Source: Streptomyces californicus (GTDB taxonomy: Bacteria; Actinomycetota; Actinomycetes; Streptomycetales; Streptomycetaceae). From it: a DNA stretch of 64,000 nucleotides. The stretch is from positions 62,001-126,000 of the forward strand of contig NZ_JNZZ01000006.1 in NCBI RefSeq assembly GCF_000717645.1. The letters run 5' to 3'. The notes under the pieces were generated by a model. It worked only from the letters and a program-made list of their open reading frames with translations, did no database searches and was not told the origin of the DNA. Both the position numbers and the translations under genes were made by a program. Below, piece by piece: positions 36,922 through 46,228 of the stretch. Position 1 is the stretch's first letter, and each line of letters begins with the position of its first letter.

Positions 36922-37727
36922 GACTTCTTGGCCTTAGCGGTGTGGGCCGCGACCCAAACGGCGACTGCGACGAGCGCACCGAGTCCGAAGATCCAGGCGA
37001 ACAGGCCCTCGCTGACCGGGCCGAGACCGCCGAGGGCCAGACCGCCGGGGCTCTCCGTCTTGTCGCCGTTCACCGTCTCGATGTACGCGATGATGTCCTT
37101 CTTCTCCTGCTCCGGCATCGTCGTGTCGGGGAAGGAGGGCATGCTCTGCGGGCCGGTCTGCATGGCCTCGTAGATGTGCTTCGGGCTCACACCTTCGAGG
37201 TCGGGCGCGTACTTGCCCTCGGTCAGGGCTCCGCCCTTACCGGTGAAGTTGTGGCACTGGGCGCAGTTGGTGCGGAACAGTTCGCCACCGTTGGCGACGT
37301 CCGCGCCCGCCGGGTCGACCTGCTTGTCGGTCGGCGTGATCGGACCGGCGCCGAGCGACGCGACGTACGCCGCGAGCTGGTCGATCTCCGCCTGGCTGTA
37401 GATGACCTTCTTCTTCGGTACCTGGGCGCCCGGCTGCTGCGCGGGCATGCGGCCCGTACCGACCTGGAAGTCCACGGCGGCGGAGCCGACGCCCACGAGG
37501 GACGGCCCGTCGGTGGTGCCCTGACCGCCGGTTCCGTGGCAGCTGGCGCAGCCTACGGCGTAGAGCTTCTTGCCCTCTTCGATGGCGAGGGACTGGGCGG
37601 TTTCATCGGCCTGCGCCTTGCCCGCAGGCGCAAACGCGGCGTACAGCCCCCCGGTAGCCGCCAGCGCGAGGAGTAGTACGACGACCGCCGCCAGCGGATG
37701 GCGTCGTCGTGCGGAGAGCTTTTTCAC
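36918..37727 (-). CDS. qcrC: Cytochrome bc1 complex diheme cytochrome c subunit QcrC
   Basis: 269 aa. Signal anchor near residues 12-32, two c-type heme sites CASCHG (near 59) and CAQCHN (near 157), heme-ligand methionines in MPAQQPG and MPSFPD, and a C-terminal membrane helix. It replaces soluble cytochrome c by passing electrons directly to the aa3 oxidase. GTG start at 37727 with a GGGG-containing upstream. First gene of the qcrCAB run and 55 bp after ctaE. Confidence 0.97.
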   Translation of the reverse strand: MKKLSARRRHPLAAVVVLLLALAATGGLYAAFAPAGKAQADETAQSLAIEEGKKLYAVGCASCHGTGGQGTTDGPSLVGVGSAAVDFQVGTGRMPAQQPGAQVPKKKVIYSQAEIDQLAAYVASLGAGPITPTDKQVDPAGADVANGGELFRTNCAQCHNFTGKGGALTEGKYAPDLEGVSPKHIYEAMQTGPQSMPSFPDTTMPEQEKKDIIAYIETVNGDKTESPGGLALGGLGPVSEGLFAWIFGLGALVAVAVWVAAHTAKAKKS

Positions 37728-37782
37728 GGATTACCCCGGTGTCAGGATCTTCTGCGTCGATGGTGGGCGGGTGCGAGCCCGG

Positions 37783-38403
37783 TTACTTGATCATGTAGAT
37801 CGTTGCGAACAGACCGATCCATACGACATCGACGAAGTGCCAGTAGTAGGACACGACGATGGCGGCGGTGGCCTGATCGTGGGTGAACCTCTTGGCCGCG
37901 TACGTTCTGCCGAGGACCAGCAGGAAGGCGATGAGACCGCCTGTCACGTGCAGACCGTGGAAGCCGGTGGTCAGGTAGAACACCGAGCCGTAGGGGTCGG
38001 ACGAGAGGGAGAGCCCCGCGTCCTTGACCAGCTCGGTGTACTCCAGGACCTGGCCGCCGATGAAGATCGCACCCATCACGAACGTGATGATGAACCAGGT
38101 GCGGAGCTTCTTCACATCGCCCCGCTCGGCGGCGAAGACGCCGAGCTGGCAGGTGAGTGAGGAGAGCACCAGGATCGTGGTGTTCGTCGCCGAGAACGGG
38201 AAGTTCAGATGGTCGGACATCTCCTTCCAGTACTCGGGTCCCATCACCGATCGCAGGGTGAAGTACATCGCGAAGAGGGCCGCGAAGAACATCAGCTCGG
38301 AACTCAACCAGATGATGGTTCCGACGCTGGTGAGGTTCGGCCGATTGACCGACGGGTGCGCGTGCCCGGTTTCTACTGTCGTTGCTGTCGCCACGACCGA
38401 CAT
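37783..38403 (-). CDS. ctaE: Cytochrome c oxidase subunit III
   Basis: 206 aa with five predicted helices, the short actinobacterial form. [27 protein letters not shown] and [12 protein letters not shown] carry the family residues. Part of the aa3 oxidase in the bc1-aa3 supercomplex; it leads the ctaE-qcrCAB transcript. A perfect 19-bp palindrome covers the start codon, and no normal ribosome site is seen. Divergent from a receiver-domain gene. Confidence 0.95.
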   Translation of the reverse strand: MSVVATATTVETGHAHPSVNRPNLTSVGTIIWLSSELMFFAALFAMYFTLRSVMGPEYWKEMSDHLNFPFSATNTTILVLSSLTCQLGVFAAERGDVKKLRTWFIITFVMGAIFIGGQVLEYTELVKDAGLSLSSDPYGSVFYLTTGFHGLHVTGGLIAFLLVLGRTYAAKRFTHDQATAAIVVSYYWHFVDVVWIGLFATIYMIK

Positions 38404-38413
38404 TATGTCGGTC
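38395..38413. promoter_or_regulatory. Perfect 19-bp palindrome over the ctaE start codon
   Basis: GACCGACATTATGTCGGTC: 9-base arms around one central base. It includes the ctaE ATG (38403-38401). It may be an operator or an mRNA hairpin hiding the start. Confidence 0.6.
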
Positions 38414-38602
38414 GCTTATCCCGCCCTCACCCCGGGGGGTGCCGTTCGGTGTGTCCGTACCGTCCGCAGGGGTCGCGCCCTGCGCCGAACGGCCCATCCG
38501 AAGGTCGTCATTACCGGTGCTGACGGCCGGTCGGGCGGAGTACGATCCGCGCATCGGTTCATGCCCCGAGAGCCCCGACGACGTCGATGTCACGGAGGAA
38601 CA

Positions 38603-39004
38603 ATGCAGGCGACCGCCACGGTCCTGGTCTACAGCGACGACGCCAACATCCGGGAGCAGGTGCGGCTGGCAGCCGGACGCCGGCCCGCCGCGGACGTTCC
38701 ACCGGTGGAGTTCCTGGAGTGCGCGACGCTCCCCGCCGTCCTCGCGGCGCTGGACGCCGGGGGCGTCGACGTCTGTGTCCTGGACGGGGAGACGGCTCCC
38801 GTCGGCGGGATGGGCGTCTGCCGCCAGATCAAGGACGAGATCTTCCGCTGCCCGCCGGTGCTCCTGCTGATCGGCCGCCCCCAGGACGCGTGGCTGGCCA
38901 CCTGGAGCCGCGCGGAGGCGGCGGTGACGCTGCCGGTGGAGCCGGTGGAGTTCGCCGACGCGCTGGCCGCCCTGCTGCGGCAGCGGCTGGCCGTGGAGGC
39001 CTGA
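38603..39004 (+). CDS. Receiver-domain (CheY-like) protein without output domain
   Basis: 133 aa. TVLVYSDDANIREQVRLAA, an Asp in CVLDGETAPVGG at the phosphoacceptor place and PPVLLLIGRPQDAWLA resemble a receiver fold, but the usual lysine/threonine switch residues are not obvious (AAVTLPVEPVE). ATG at 38603 has GGAGG at a good distance. Divergent from ctaE and conserved beside the respiratory genes in streptomycetes, as far as I recall. Role unknown. The terminator overlaps its stop codon. Confidence 0.8.
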   Translation: MQATATVLVYSDDANIREQVRLAAGRRPAADVPPVEFLECATLPAVLAALDAGGVDVCVLDGETAPVGGMGVCRQIKDEIFRCPPVLLLIGRPQDAWLATWSRAEAAVTLPVEPVEFADALAALLRQRLAVEA

Positions 39005-39018
39005 GCGGCCTCCACGGC
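38990..39018 (+). terminator. Terminator overlapping a stop codon
   Basis: GCCGTGGAGGCC (38990-39001) pairs perfectly with 39007-39018; the TGA stop lies in the 5-base loop. A tight 12-bp hairpin. Confidence 0.75.
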
Positions 39019-39056
39019 CCGATGCTCGACGCCCGGCGGCCTGTCCGGCCCGGGTC

Positions 39057-40310
39057 TCAGACGTGGGGACGCAGCCGGGCCGCCTGGAGGGTCTGCGGGC
39101 TGTCCGGCGCCCCCTCGTGGAGGGCGCTGCCCTGCTGCCACTTCTCCCAGGAGAGGTTCCAGTCGCCGAACCCGTTGCCGAACGGGTCCATCTCCTCGCC
39201 CTCGCTGCCGACGACCTTGACGATGTCGCCCTCCCGGACGGTGTCGAAGAACCATTCGGCGTTGCTCGTGCTCATGCCGGTGCAGCCGTGGCTGACGTTG
39301 GCACTGCCCTGGGAGCCGACGGACCACGGGGCGGCGTGCACGTACTCGCCGCTCCACGTCACCCGGGTGGCCCAGTAGACCGGCAGGTCGTACGACTCCG
39401 ACGAGCCGGCCGCGATGCCGATGCTCTCGCCGCGCATCCGGACGAACTGCTCCTTGGCGAGGACCACCTTGACGCCGTTGCGGGTGGAGAACCCGGGCTT
39501 GCCGGTGGTGACCGGAATGGTGTTGATCACTTCTCCGTTGCGCAGGACCGTCATGGAGTGGTCCGAGGCGTCGGTGATCGCCTCGACCCGGTCGCCGGTC
39601 TTCAGCTGGAGGGGCTTGGCGTCGGCTCCGTAGAGCGCGTTGGTCACCTTGATGCCCGCGAGGTTGGACCGCACCTCGATGGAGGCGTTGGCCGGCCAGT
39701 ACTCCTTCGGGCGGTAGTGCAGCTTCTTGTCGTCCACCCAGTGCCAGGAGCCGGTGACCGCCGGGGTGGAGCGGACCTTCAGGGCGCGCTCGACGGTGGC
39801 CCGGGCCGCCTTGTCGGTGATCGGAGCGCTGAGTTCCGCTGTGATGGGCTGTCCGACGCCGTAGGTGCCCGCCTCCGGGCCGAAGGCGACCTTCAGCAGC
39901 TTCTTGGGCGAGGAGGTGTCGAAGGAGAGCGTACGGACGCCTGGGGCGCCGTCGCCGTTCTCCATGGCGACCCTGACGGTGTATCCGGCGCCGGCCGCCA
40001 GCGGGGCGGTGGAGCGCCAGCGCCGACCGTCGGCGGAGAGCTCGCCCGCGAGGTGGCGGCCGCCGGTGTCGACGGCGCTGACGTCGGTGATGCGCCCGTC
40101 GTCGCCCTTGACCGTGATTTCCAGGGGCTTGTCGGGGTCGGCCTTCTCCTTGGCGGAGGGGCCGTTGAAGGAGACCTGGTCGCTCGCGTCGAACGGCTTC
40201 GTCGAGAGCGGGTGGCCGTCGGGGGAGCCACAGGCGGTCGCACCCGCGACGAGGGTGGCGACCAGCAGGGTGCAGCTCACTGCGGTGCGGATGCGCGGCG
40301 TGTGGTTCAT
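39057..40310 (-). CDS. L,D-transpeptidase lipoprotein (YkuD) with Ig-like domains
   Basis: 417 aa. A signal peptide ends in a lipobox-like ATAC; Ig-like (BIG) domains follow (about 45-240) and then the YkuD domain (250-390) with catalytic Cys343 in SHGCTGMS and the conserved YWATRVTWSGEYVHAA. Forms 3-3 cross-links in peptidoglycan, outside the cell. The ATG at 40310 is chosen; an ATG 8 codons upstream is also possible. It lies between the receiver gene and ctaF, on the oxidase strand but separated from it by a strong terminator. Confidence 0.92.
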   Translation of the reverse strand: MNHTPRIRTAVSCTLLVATLVAGATACGSPDGHPLSTKPFDASDQVSFNGPSAKEKADPDKPLEITVKGDDGRITDVSAVDTGGRHLAGELSADGRRWRSTAPLAAGAGYTVRVAMENGDGAPGVRTLSFDTSSPKKLLKVAFGPEAGTYGVGQPITAELSAPITDKAARATVERALKVRSTPAVTGSWHWVDDKKLHYRPKEYWPANASIEVRSNLAGIKVTNALYGADAKPLQLKTGDRVEAITDASDHSMTVLRNGEVINTIPVTTGKPGFSTRNGVKVVLAKEQFVRMRGESIGIAAGSSESYDLPVYWATRVTWSGEYVHAAPWSVGSQGSANVSHGCTGMSTSNAEWFFDTVREGDIVKVVGSEGEEMDPFGNGFGDWNLSWEKWQQGSALHEGAPDSPQTLQAARLRPHV

Positions 40311-40366
40311 GCCGTCCACGCTAGGAAGATTCATCCGTTCCGGCGCGTCGGGTGACTGCAAACGAG

Positions 40367-40405
40367 GGAAGGGCCCGCGTCGCTCTCGGCGACGCGGGCC
40401 CTTCC
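40367..40405 (-). terminator. 17-bp terminator of the ctaCDF operon
   Basis: GGAAGGGCCCGCGTCGC (40367-40383) pairs perfectly with 40389-40405, 5-base loop, 46 bp after the ctaF stop. Confidence 0.9.
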
Positions 40406-40451
40406 TGGTACAGCGCGTTTCACCGCCGGGGCGGTGTAACGGTCTGCGGTG

Positions 40452-40850
40452 TCACTGGGTGCGGTTCTCGCCCCGGTAGTACTCGAAGACCCAGCCGAAG
40501 AGGCCGATCAGGAGCATGGGGGCGGAGAAGTACAGGAGCCACCAGCCGAAGACGACGCCCATGAAGGCGAAGGCTCCGCCGACCGCCAGGGAGAGCGGCT
40601 GCCAGCTGTGCGGGGAGAAGAACCCCAGCTCGCCGGCCTCGTCGGCGACGTCGGCTTCCTTGTTGTCCTGGGCCATCGCGTCGACCCGCTTGGCCGTGAA
40701 GGCCAGGTAGAAGCCGATCATGAGGGCCAGCCCGAAGGCCAGGAAGAGCGCCGTGGTGCCGACCGGCTCCTTCGACCACACGCCGTACACGCCGGCCATG
40801 ACGAGGATGAAGACGCTCAGCCAGATGAACATCTGTCCCTGGATCTTCAC
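40452..40850 (-). CDS. ctaF: Cytochrome c oxidase subunit IV (actinobacterial)
   Basis: 132 aa, four hydrophobic helices ([36 protein letters not shown], two near the C-terminus). Small accessory subunit of the actinobacterial aa3 oxidase. The GTG start overlaps the ctaD stop as GTGA, so its translation depends on ribosomes finishing ctaD, which is broken in this sequence. Confidence 0.93.
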   Translation of the reverse strand: MKIQGQMFIWLSVFILVMAGVYGVWSKEPVGTTALFLAFGLALMIGFYLAFTAKRVDAMAQDNKEADVADEAGELGFFSPHSWQPLSLAVGGAFAFMGVVFGWWLLYFSAPMLLIGLFGWVFEYYRGENRTQ

Positions 40851-42465
40851 TTGCCTGCCTCCTTGCCGCCGGCGAGGGCCTTGTCCGACTCGGAGTCATG
40901 GCCGAGCTGCTCCAGCGCGGTGATCTCCGGGTGGTGCAGGTCGAACGCCGGGGATTCGGAACGGATCCGCGGCAGCGTGAGGAAGTTGTGCCGCGGCGGC
41001 GGGCAGGAGGTGGCCCACTCCAGCGAACGGCCGTAGCCCCACGGGTCGTCGACCTCGATCTTCTTGCCGTACTTCGCGGTCTTCCAGACGTTGTAGAAGA
41101 ACGGGAGCATCGACAGGCCGAGCAGGAACGAGGAGATCGTCGAGATCGTGTTCAGCGCGGTGAAGCCGTCGGCGTCGAGGTAGTCCGCGTAACGACGCGG
41201 CATGCCCTCGGCACCGAGCCAGTGCTGCACCAGGAACGTGCCGTGGAAGCCCACGAACAGGGTCCAGAACGTGATCTTGCCGAGCCGCTCGTCCAGCATC
41301 TTGCCGGTGAACTTCGGCCACCAGAAGTGGAACCCGGAGAACATCGCGAAGACCACGGTGCCGAAGATGACGTAGTGGAAGTGCGCGACGACGAAGTACG
41401 AGTCGGAGACGTGGAAGTCCATCGGGGGCGAGGCCAGGATGACGCCGGTCAGACCACCGAAGGTGAAGGTGATCAGGAAGCCGACGGCCCAGAGCATCGG
41501 TGTCTCGAAGGACAACGACCCCTTCCACATCGTGCCGATCCAGTTGAAGAACTTCACACCGGTCGGTACCGCGATGAGGAATGTCATGAACGAGAAGAAC
41601 GGTAGGAGCACGCCGCCCGTCACGTACATGTGGTGCGCCCACACCGTCACCGAAAGGCCGGCGATGGCGATGGTGGCCGCGACCAGACCGATGTAGCCGA
41701 ACATCGGCTTGCGGCTGAATACCGGAATGACCTCGGAAATGATTCCGAAGAATGGTAGCGCGATGATGTACACCTCTGGATGGCCGAAGAACCAGAAGAG
41801 GTGTTGCCATAGCAAGGCGCCGCCATTGGCCGCGTCGAAGACGTGCGCACCGAATTTACGGTCGGCCTCCAGCGCGAAGAGCGCGGCGGCCAGCACCGGG
41901 AAGGCCAGCAGGACCAGGACACCGGTCAGCAGGACGTTCCAGGTGAAGATCGGCATGCGGAACATCGTCATGCCGGGAGCGCGCATGCAGATGATCGTGG
42001 TGATGAAGTTGACCGAGCCGAGGATCGTGCCGAAGCCGGAGAAGGCCAGACCCATGATCCACATGTCGGCGCCGACGCCCGGCGACCGGACCGCGTCCGA
42101 GAGCGGGGAGTAGGCGAACCAGCCGAAGTCGGCGGCGCCCTGCGGGGTGAGGAAGCCGGCCACCGCGATGATCGAGCCGAAGAGGTACAGCCAGTACGCG
42201 AACATGTTCAGCCGCGGGAACGCCACGTCGGGCGCGCCGATCTGCAGCGGCATGATCCAGTTCGCGAATCCGGCGAACAGCGGCGTCGCGAACATCAGCA
42301 GCATGATCGTGCCGTGACCAGGTAGAGCGTACCGATCGTCTTGTGGTCGGTGGTGGTCAGCCACTTCACGACGATGTTTCCCGGCTGCTTGCGCCGCACG
42401 GGCAGCTCGTCCTCGTACGAGTCGTCTGCCGGAGCGGCACCCTGAGGTTCGTTGAGGATGCTCAC
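40847..42465 (-). pseudogene. ctaD: Cytochrome c oxidase subunit I, frameshifted by an apparent ~118-bp deletion
   Basis: Heme a/heme a3-CuB subunit of the terminal oxidase. From the GTG at 42465 (GTGA overlap with ctaC) the frame encodes the correct N-terminus MSILNEPQG...[11 protein letters not shown] for 51 codons to 42313, then goes out of frame. The rest, from [12 protein letters not shown] at 42316 to the stop at 40847 (489 aa), is intact in another frame and includes [16 protein letters not shown] and VVAHFHYV. About 38 residues (first membrane helix and the loop to the heme-a His) are missing, compared with relatives of ~578 aa. The junction lies on CACG, which would occur on both sides. 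True mutation or sequence error cannot be told apart here. Confidence 0.88.
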
Positions 42466-43430
42466 AGTTGGTTCTTCTCCGCATTCCTGGCCGGGTCGGT
42501 CTGGGCGATGCCTGCCGGCACGTAGCCCGTCTGACCCTTCTCAGCCAGCTCCTTGAGGTGCTGCTGGTAACGCTCCGGGGAGACGACCTTGACGTTGAAG
42601 AGCATCCGGGAGTGGTCGGCGCCGCAGAGCTCGGCGCACTTGCCCATGAAGGTGCCCTCCCGGTTGGGAGTGACCTCGAACGCGTTGGTGTGGCCCGGGA
42701 TGACGTCCTGCTTCATGAGGAACGGCACCACCCAGAAGGAGTGGATGACGTCACGCGAAGTCAGGACGAAGCGGACCTTCTCGCCCTTCGGCAGCCACAG
42801 GGTCGGACCCGGGTTGCCGTTCTGCGGGTTGCGGGTCCCGGGGATGCCCACGTCGTAGACGCCGCCGGCGCCCTCGGGGAAGTCCTCGCGGAACCGGTCG
42901 GGGATGGCGTCGAGCTCCTTGGGGAACTCGGGGCCCGCTGCGGGCTGGCCGTCCACCTTCTCGATGTAGTTGAAGCCCCAGCTCCACTGGAAGCCGACCA
43001 CGTTGATGGTGTGGGCGGGCTTGTCGGAGAGCTCCAGGAGCTTCGACTCGTCCCGGGCGGTGAAGTAGAACAGCACCGAGACGATGATGAGGGGAACCAC
43101 TGTGTACAACGCCTCGATGGGCATGTTGTACCTGGTCTGCGGAGGTACCTCCACCTTGGTCCGGCTACGCCGGTGGAAGATGACGCTCCAGAGGATCAGC
43201 CCCCAGACAAGGACACCCGTGACGAGCGCTGCCGCCCACGAGCCTTGCCAGAGGGAGAGGATCCGAGGGGCCTCTTCCGTTACCGGTGTGGGCATTCCGA
43301 GGCGGGGGAAATCCTCCCAGTTGTATGAACAACCGGAGGCCGTCGCCAGGACCAGGCCCGCAGTCAGCACCTGCGGCAGCTTCCGCCGCATCGGGCGCCG
43401 CGACGAGCGGTCGGAGCCGTTGGGACTCAC
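42462..43430 (-). CDS. ctaC: Cytochrome c oxidase subunit II
   Basis: 322 aa. Signal/lipid segment (LATASGC near 35), two membrane helices (about 65-85 and 110-130), and the cupredoxin domain with the CuA ligands VIHSFWV and CAELCGADH (near 264-272), plus Met in the final strand (SRMLF). Accepts electrons from the QcrC hemes. GTG at 43430 (MSPNGSD). Its stop overlaps the ctaD start as GTGA. Confidence 0.96.
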   Translation of the reverse strand: MSPNGSDRSSRRPMRRKLPQVLTAGLVLATASGCSYNWEDFPRLGMPTPVTEEAPRILSLWQGSWAAALVTGVLVWGLILWSVIFHRRSRTKVEVPPQTRYNMPIEALYTVVPLIIVSVLFYFTARDESKLLELSDKPAHTINVVGFQWSWGFNYIEKVDGQPAAGPEFPKELDAIPDRFREDFPEGAGGVYDVGIPGTRNPQNGNPGPTLWLPKGEKVRFVLTSRDVIHSFWVVPFLMKQDVIPGHTNAFEVTPNREGTFMGKCAELCGADHSRMLFNVKVVSPERYQQHLKELAEKGQTGYVPAGIAQTDPARNAEKNQL

Positions 43431-43692
43431 GTAGCGCCTTCCCGAGAGTCTCGCCCGCACGGTTCGGCGCGCCCGTATGTCTCTGGTCGGTCGCCGGCCC
43501 TGACGCGGGCAGGGGTTTGGATGTTTATGCGGACCAAACCCTACTGGACGCTATTTGGGGTCGCGCGGGGAGGGTGCCCAACGCGCCGCCGGACACCCCC
43601 ATGGAGTGGAATCCACGCCTCCGGCCCCCATCTGACGGCCCCTCGCCCGTCCCCGCGGGGCGGCCCCCGGCGAGGTGGGGCCGGGTGCGGGC

Positions 43693-43698
43693 TAGCGT
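43693..43698 (+). promoter_or_regulatory. TAGCGT -10 element for a leaderless transcript
   Basis: TAGCGT ends 6 bases before the GTG of the desulfurase-TusA gene; no ribosome site exists between them. Same spacing as four other starts in this window. Confidence 0.45.
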
Positions 43699-43704
43699 GG
43701 CCGG

Positions 43705-45096
43705 GTGCCCTACTTCGATGCCGCCTCCGCCGCCCCCCTGCACCCCGTCGCACGCCAGGCCCTGCTTGCCGCGCTCGACGAGGGCTGGGCCGATCCAGCC
43801 CGTCTGTACCGGGAGGGGCGGCGGGCCCGGCTGCTGCTGGACGCGGCCCGCGAGGCCGCGGCGGAGGCCGTGGGCTGCCGTCCGGACGAGCTGGTCTTCA
43901 CCTCGTCGGGGACGACGGCGGTGCACGCGGGAATTGCCGGGGCTCTTTCGGGGCGTCGGCGTGTCGGCCGCCATCTGGCCCACTCCGCGGTCGAACACTC
44001 GTCGGTGCTCCACGCGGCGGCGGCCCATGAGGCGGACGGCGGATCGGTCACCGAGGTCCCGGTGGACCGCTCCGGGGCGGTGGACCCGGCGGTGTACGGC
44101 GACGCCCTGCGGGCGGACACCGCGCTGGCCTGCCTCCAGTCGGCCAACCACGAGGTGGGCACCGAACAGCCGGTGGCGGAGGTCGGCGCGCTCTGCGCGG
44201 AGGCGGGGGTGCCGCTCCTGGTGGACGCCGCCCAGTCGCTCGGCTGGGGCCCGGTCCCCGCGGGCTGGTCGCTGCTGACCGCGAGCGCGCACAAGTGGGG
44301 CGGGCCGGCCGGGGTCGGGCTGCTCGCGGTCCGCAAGGGGGTGCGCTTCGCCCCGCGGGGCCCGGCCGGTGAGCGGGAGTCGGGGCGGGCGCCGGGGTTC
44401 GAGAACCTGCCGGCGATCGTGGCGGCGGCGGCCTCGCTGCGCGCGGTGCGGGCGGAGGCGGCGGCCGAGGCGGTACGGCTGCGGGCCCTGGTGGACCGGG
44501 TCCGCAGCGTGGTGGCCGAGCGGGTGCCCGATGTGGAGATGGTGGGCGATCCGGAGCGGCGGCTGCCGCATCTGGTCACCTTCTCCTGTCTCTATGTCGA
44601 CGGGGAGACGCTGCTGCACGAGCTGGACCGCAGGGAGTTCTCCGTATCGTCCGGTTCGTCCTGTACGAGCAGCACGCTGACGCCGAGCCATGTGCTGAGG
44701 GCGATGGGCGTGCTCTCGGAGGGGAACATCCGGGTGTCGCTGCCGCCGGGCACCGCCGGGGCGGACGTGGACCGCTTCCTGGAGGTGCTGCCCGGGGTGG
44801 TCGCCGAGGTGCGCGAACGGCTCGGTGCCCCGGCCGCCCCGCTCTCGCCGCCCCACTCCCCCGCGCCCGCCGCGTCCCTGGTGGTCGACGCGCTGGGGCG
44901 CCGGTGCCCGATCCCGGTGATCGAACTCGCAAAGGTGATCGGGGAGGTACCGGTGGGCGCCACGGTGACGGTGCTCGCCGACGACGAGGCGGCCCGGCTG
45001 GACATCCCGGCCTGGTGCGAGATGCGGGGTCAGGAGTACGTGGGCGAGGAGCCGGCGGACCGGGGCTCCGCGTACGTGGTCCGCCGGCTCGGCTGA
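43705..45096 (+). CDS. Cysteine desulfurase fused to a TusA-like sulfur carrier
   Basis: 463 aa. Residues 1-375 are a class V cysteine desulfurase: YFDAASAAPLHP start, ANHEVGTEQPV, PLP Lys197 in SAHKWGGP and active Cys320 in SSGSSCTS. Residues 392-463 are a TusA domain with the carrier Cys401 in GRRCPIPVIELAK. IscS normally passes persulfide to a separate TusA for tRNA 2-thiouridine or other sulfur delivery; the fusion would do this in cis. Probably leaderless. Its stop codon abuts the stop of the convergent adenosine kinase gene with no gap. Confidence 0.93.
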   Translation: MPYFDAASAAPLHPVARQALLAALDEGWADPARLYREGRRARLLLDAAREAAAEAVGCRPDELVFTSSGTTAVHAGIAGALSGRRRVGRHLAHSAVEHSSVLHAAAAHEADGGSVTEVPVDRSGAVDPAVYGDALRADTALACLQSANHEVGTEQPVAEVGALCAEAGVPLLVDAAQSLGWGPVPAGWSLLTASAHKWGGPAGVGLLAVRKGVRFAPRGPAGERESGRAPGFENLPAIVAAAASLRAVRAEAAAEAVRLRALVDRVRSVVAERVPDVEMVGDPERRLPHLVTFSCLYVDGETLLHELDRREFSVSSGSSCTSSTLTPSHVLRAMGVLSEGNIRVSLPPGTAGADVDRFLEVLPGVVAEVRERLGAPAAPLSPPHSPAPAASLVVDALGRRCPIPVIELAKVIGEVPVGATVTVLADDEAARLDIPAWCEMRGQEYVGEEPADRGSAYVVRRLG

Positions 45097-46071
45097 TCAG
45101 ACCAGGTGCTGCTGGACCTCGGCGGCGGCCTCGTGCCCGTACGCCTTGGTGAAGCGGTCCATGAAGGCGGTGCGGCGCAGGGTGTACTCCTGGGTGCCGA
45201 CCGTCTCGATGACCAGCGTGGCGAGCATGCAGCCGACCTGGGCGGCGCGCTCCAGACCGACGCCCCAGGCCAGGCCGGAGAGGAAGCCGGCCCGGAAGGC
45301 GTCGCCGACGCCGGTCGGGTCGGCCTTGGCGGTCTCCTCGGGGCAGCCGACCTCGATGACCGCCTCGCCGGCGCGCTCGATCCGGACACCGCGGGCGCCG
45401 AGGGTGGTGACCCGGTGGCCGACCTTGGAGAGGATCTCCTCGTCGCTCCAGCCGGTCTTGGACTCGATGAGCCCCTTCTCGTACTCGTTGGAGAAGAGGT
45501 AGGTGGCGCCGTCGAGGAGGATGCGGATCTCCTCGCCGTCCATCCGCGCGATCTGCTGGGAGAAGTCGGCGGCGAACGGGATGTTCCGGGAGCGGCACTC
45601 CTCCGTGTGGCGGAGCATCGCCTCGGGGTCGTCGGCGCCGATCGAGACGAGGTCGAGGCCGCCCACGCGGTCGGCGACGCTCTTGAGCTCGATGAGGCGG
45701 GCCTCGCTCATCGCGCCCGTGTAGAAGGAGCCGATCTGGTTGTGGTCGGCGTCGGTGGTGCAGACGAAGCGGGCGGTGTGCAGGACCTCGGAGATCCGGA
45801 CGGAACCGGTTTCGACGCCGTGCCGGTCGAGCCAGGCGCGGTACTCGTCGAAGTCGGACCCGGCGGCGCCGACCAGGATCGGGCGGGTGCCCAGCATCCC
45901 CATTCCGAAGCAGATGTTGGCGGCGACACCGCCCCGGCGCACATCGAGGTTGTCGACCAGGAAGGAGAGGGAGACCGTGTGCAGCTGATCGGCGACCAGC
46001 TGGTCGGCGAAGCGGCCGGGGAAGGTCATGAGGTGGTCGGTGGCGATCGAGCCGGTGACTGCAATACGCAC
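45097..46071 (-). CDS. adoK: Adenosine kinase, PfkB family (AdoK-like)
   Basis: Phosphorylates adenosine to AMP in purine salvage. 324 aa. RGGVAANICFGMGMLG (substrate lid), DFSQQIARM and the PfkB signature DPTGVGDAFRAGFLSG with the catalytic Asp. The N-terminus MRIAVTGSIATDHLM and the overall sequence match the unusual PfkB-type adenosine kinase of Mycobacterium tuberculosis rather than eukaryotic ADK, and the gene lies beside the cytochrome oxidase genes as it does there. ATG start at 46071. Confidence 0.92.
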   Translation of the reverse strand: MRIAVTGSIATDHLMTFPGRFADQLVADQLHTVSLSFLVDNLDVRRGGVAANICFGMGMLGTRPILVGAAGSDFDEYRAWLDRHGVETGSVRISEVLHTARFVCTTDADHNQIGSFYTGAMSEARLIELKSVADRVGGLDLVSIGADDPEAMLRHTEECRSRNIPFAADFSQQIARMDGEEIRILLDGATYLFSNEYEKGLIESKTGWSDEEILSKVGHRVTTLGARGVRIERAGEAVIEVGCPEETAKADPTGVGDAFRAGFLSGLAWGVGLERAAQVGCMLATLVIETVGTQEYTLRRTAFMDRFTKAYGHEAAAEVQQHLV

Positions 46072-46174
46072 GGGGAGACTGCTCCTGCGGAAGGCGAAGG
46101 GCCGTGAGTGCGCCCTCCGGGACGACGTGACAGTTCACGCTACCGGGTGAGCCCGACGACCGGGAAAAGGGAAA

Positions 46175-46200
46175 ACTACCCGATAGTAGGGCTTACTACC
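46175..46200. promoter_or_regulatory. CTAC/GTAG/CTAC motifs on a 10-bp phase
   Basis: ACTACC at 46175, AGTAGG at 46185 and ACTACC at 46195 form two overlapping inverted repeats with exactly one helical turn between centres, just upstream of the TACGGT box. Operator-like; regulator unknown. Confidence 0.4.
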
Positions 46201-46216
46201 TGAGCGTGGGCGTGGT

Positions 46217-46222
46217 TACGGT
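46217..46222 (+). promoter_or_regulatory. TACGGT -10 element for a leaderless small gene
   Basis: TACGGT ends 6 bases before the ATG at 46229, the leaderless spacing seen elsewhere in this window. Confidence 0.4.
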
Positions 46223-46228
46223 GCGGAT

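Noticed and set aside
42317-42484. Upstream start giving a 545-aa CtaD
   Set aside because: The first ~56 codons of that frame are not CtaD sequence; the genuine CtaD N-terminus lies in another frame from 42465. It is a frameshift artefact, not an alternative gene form.
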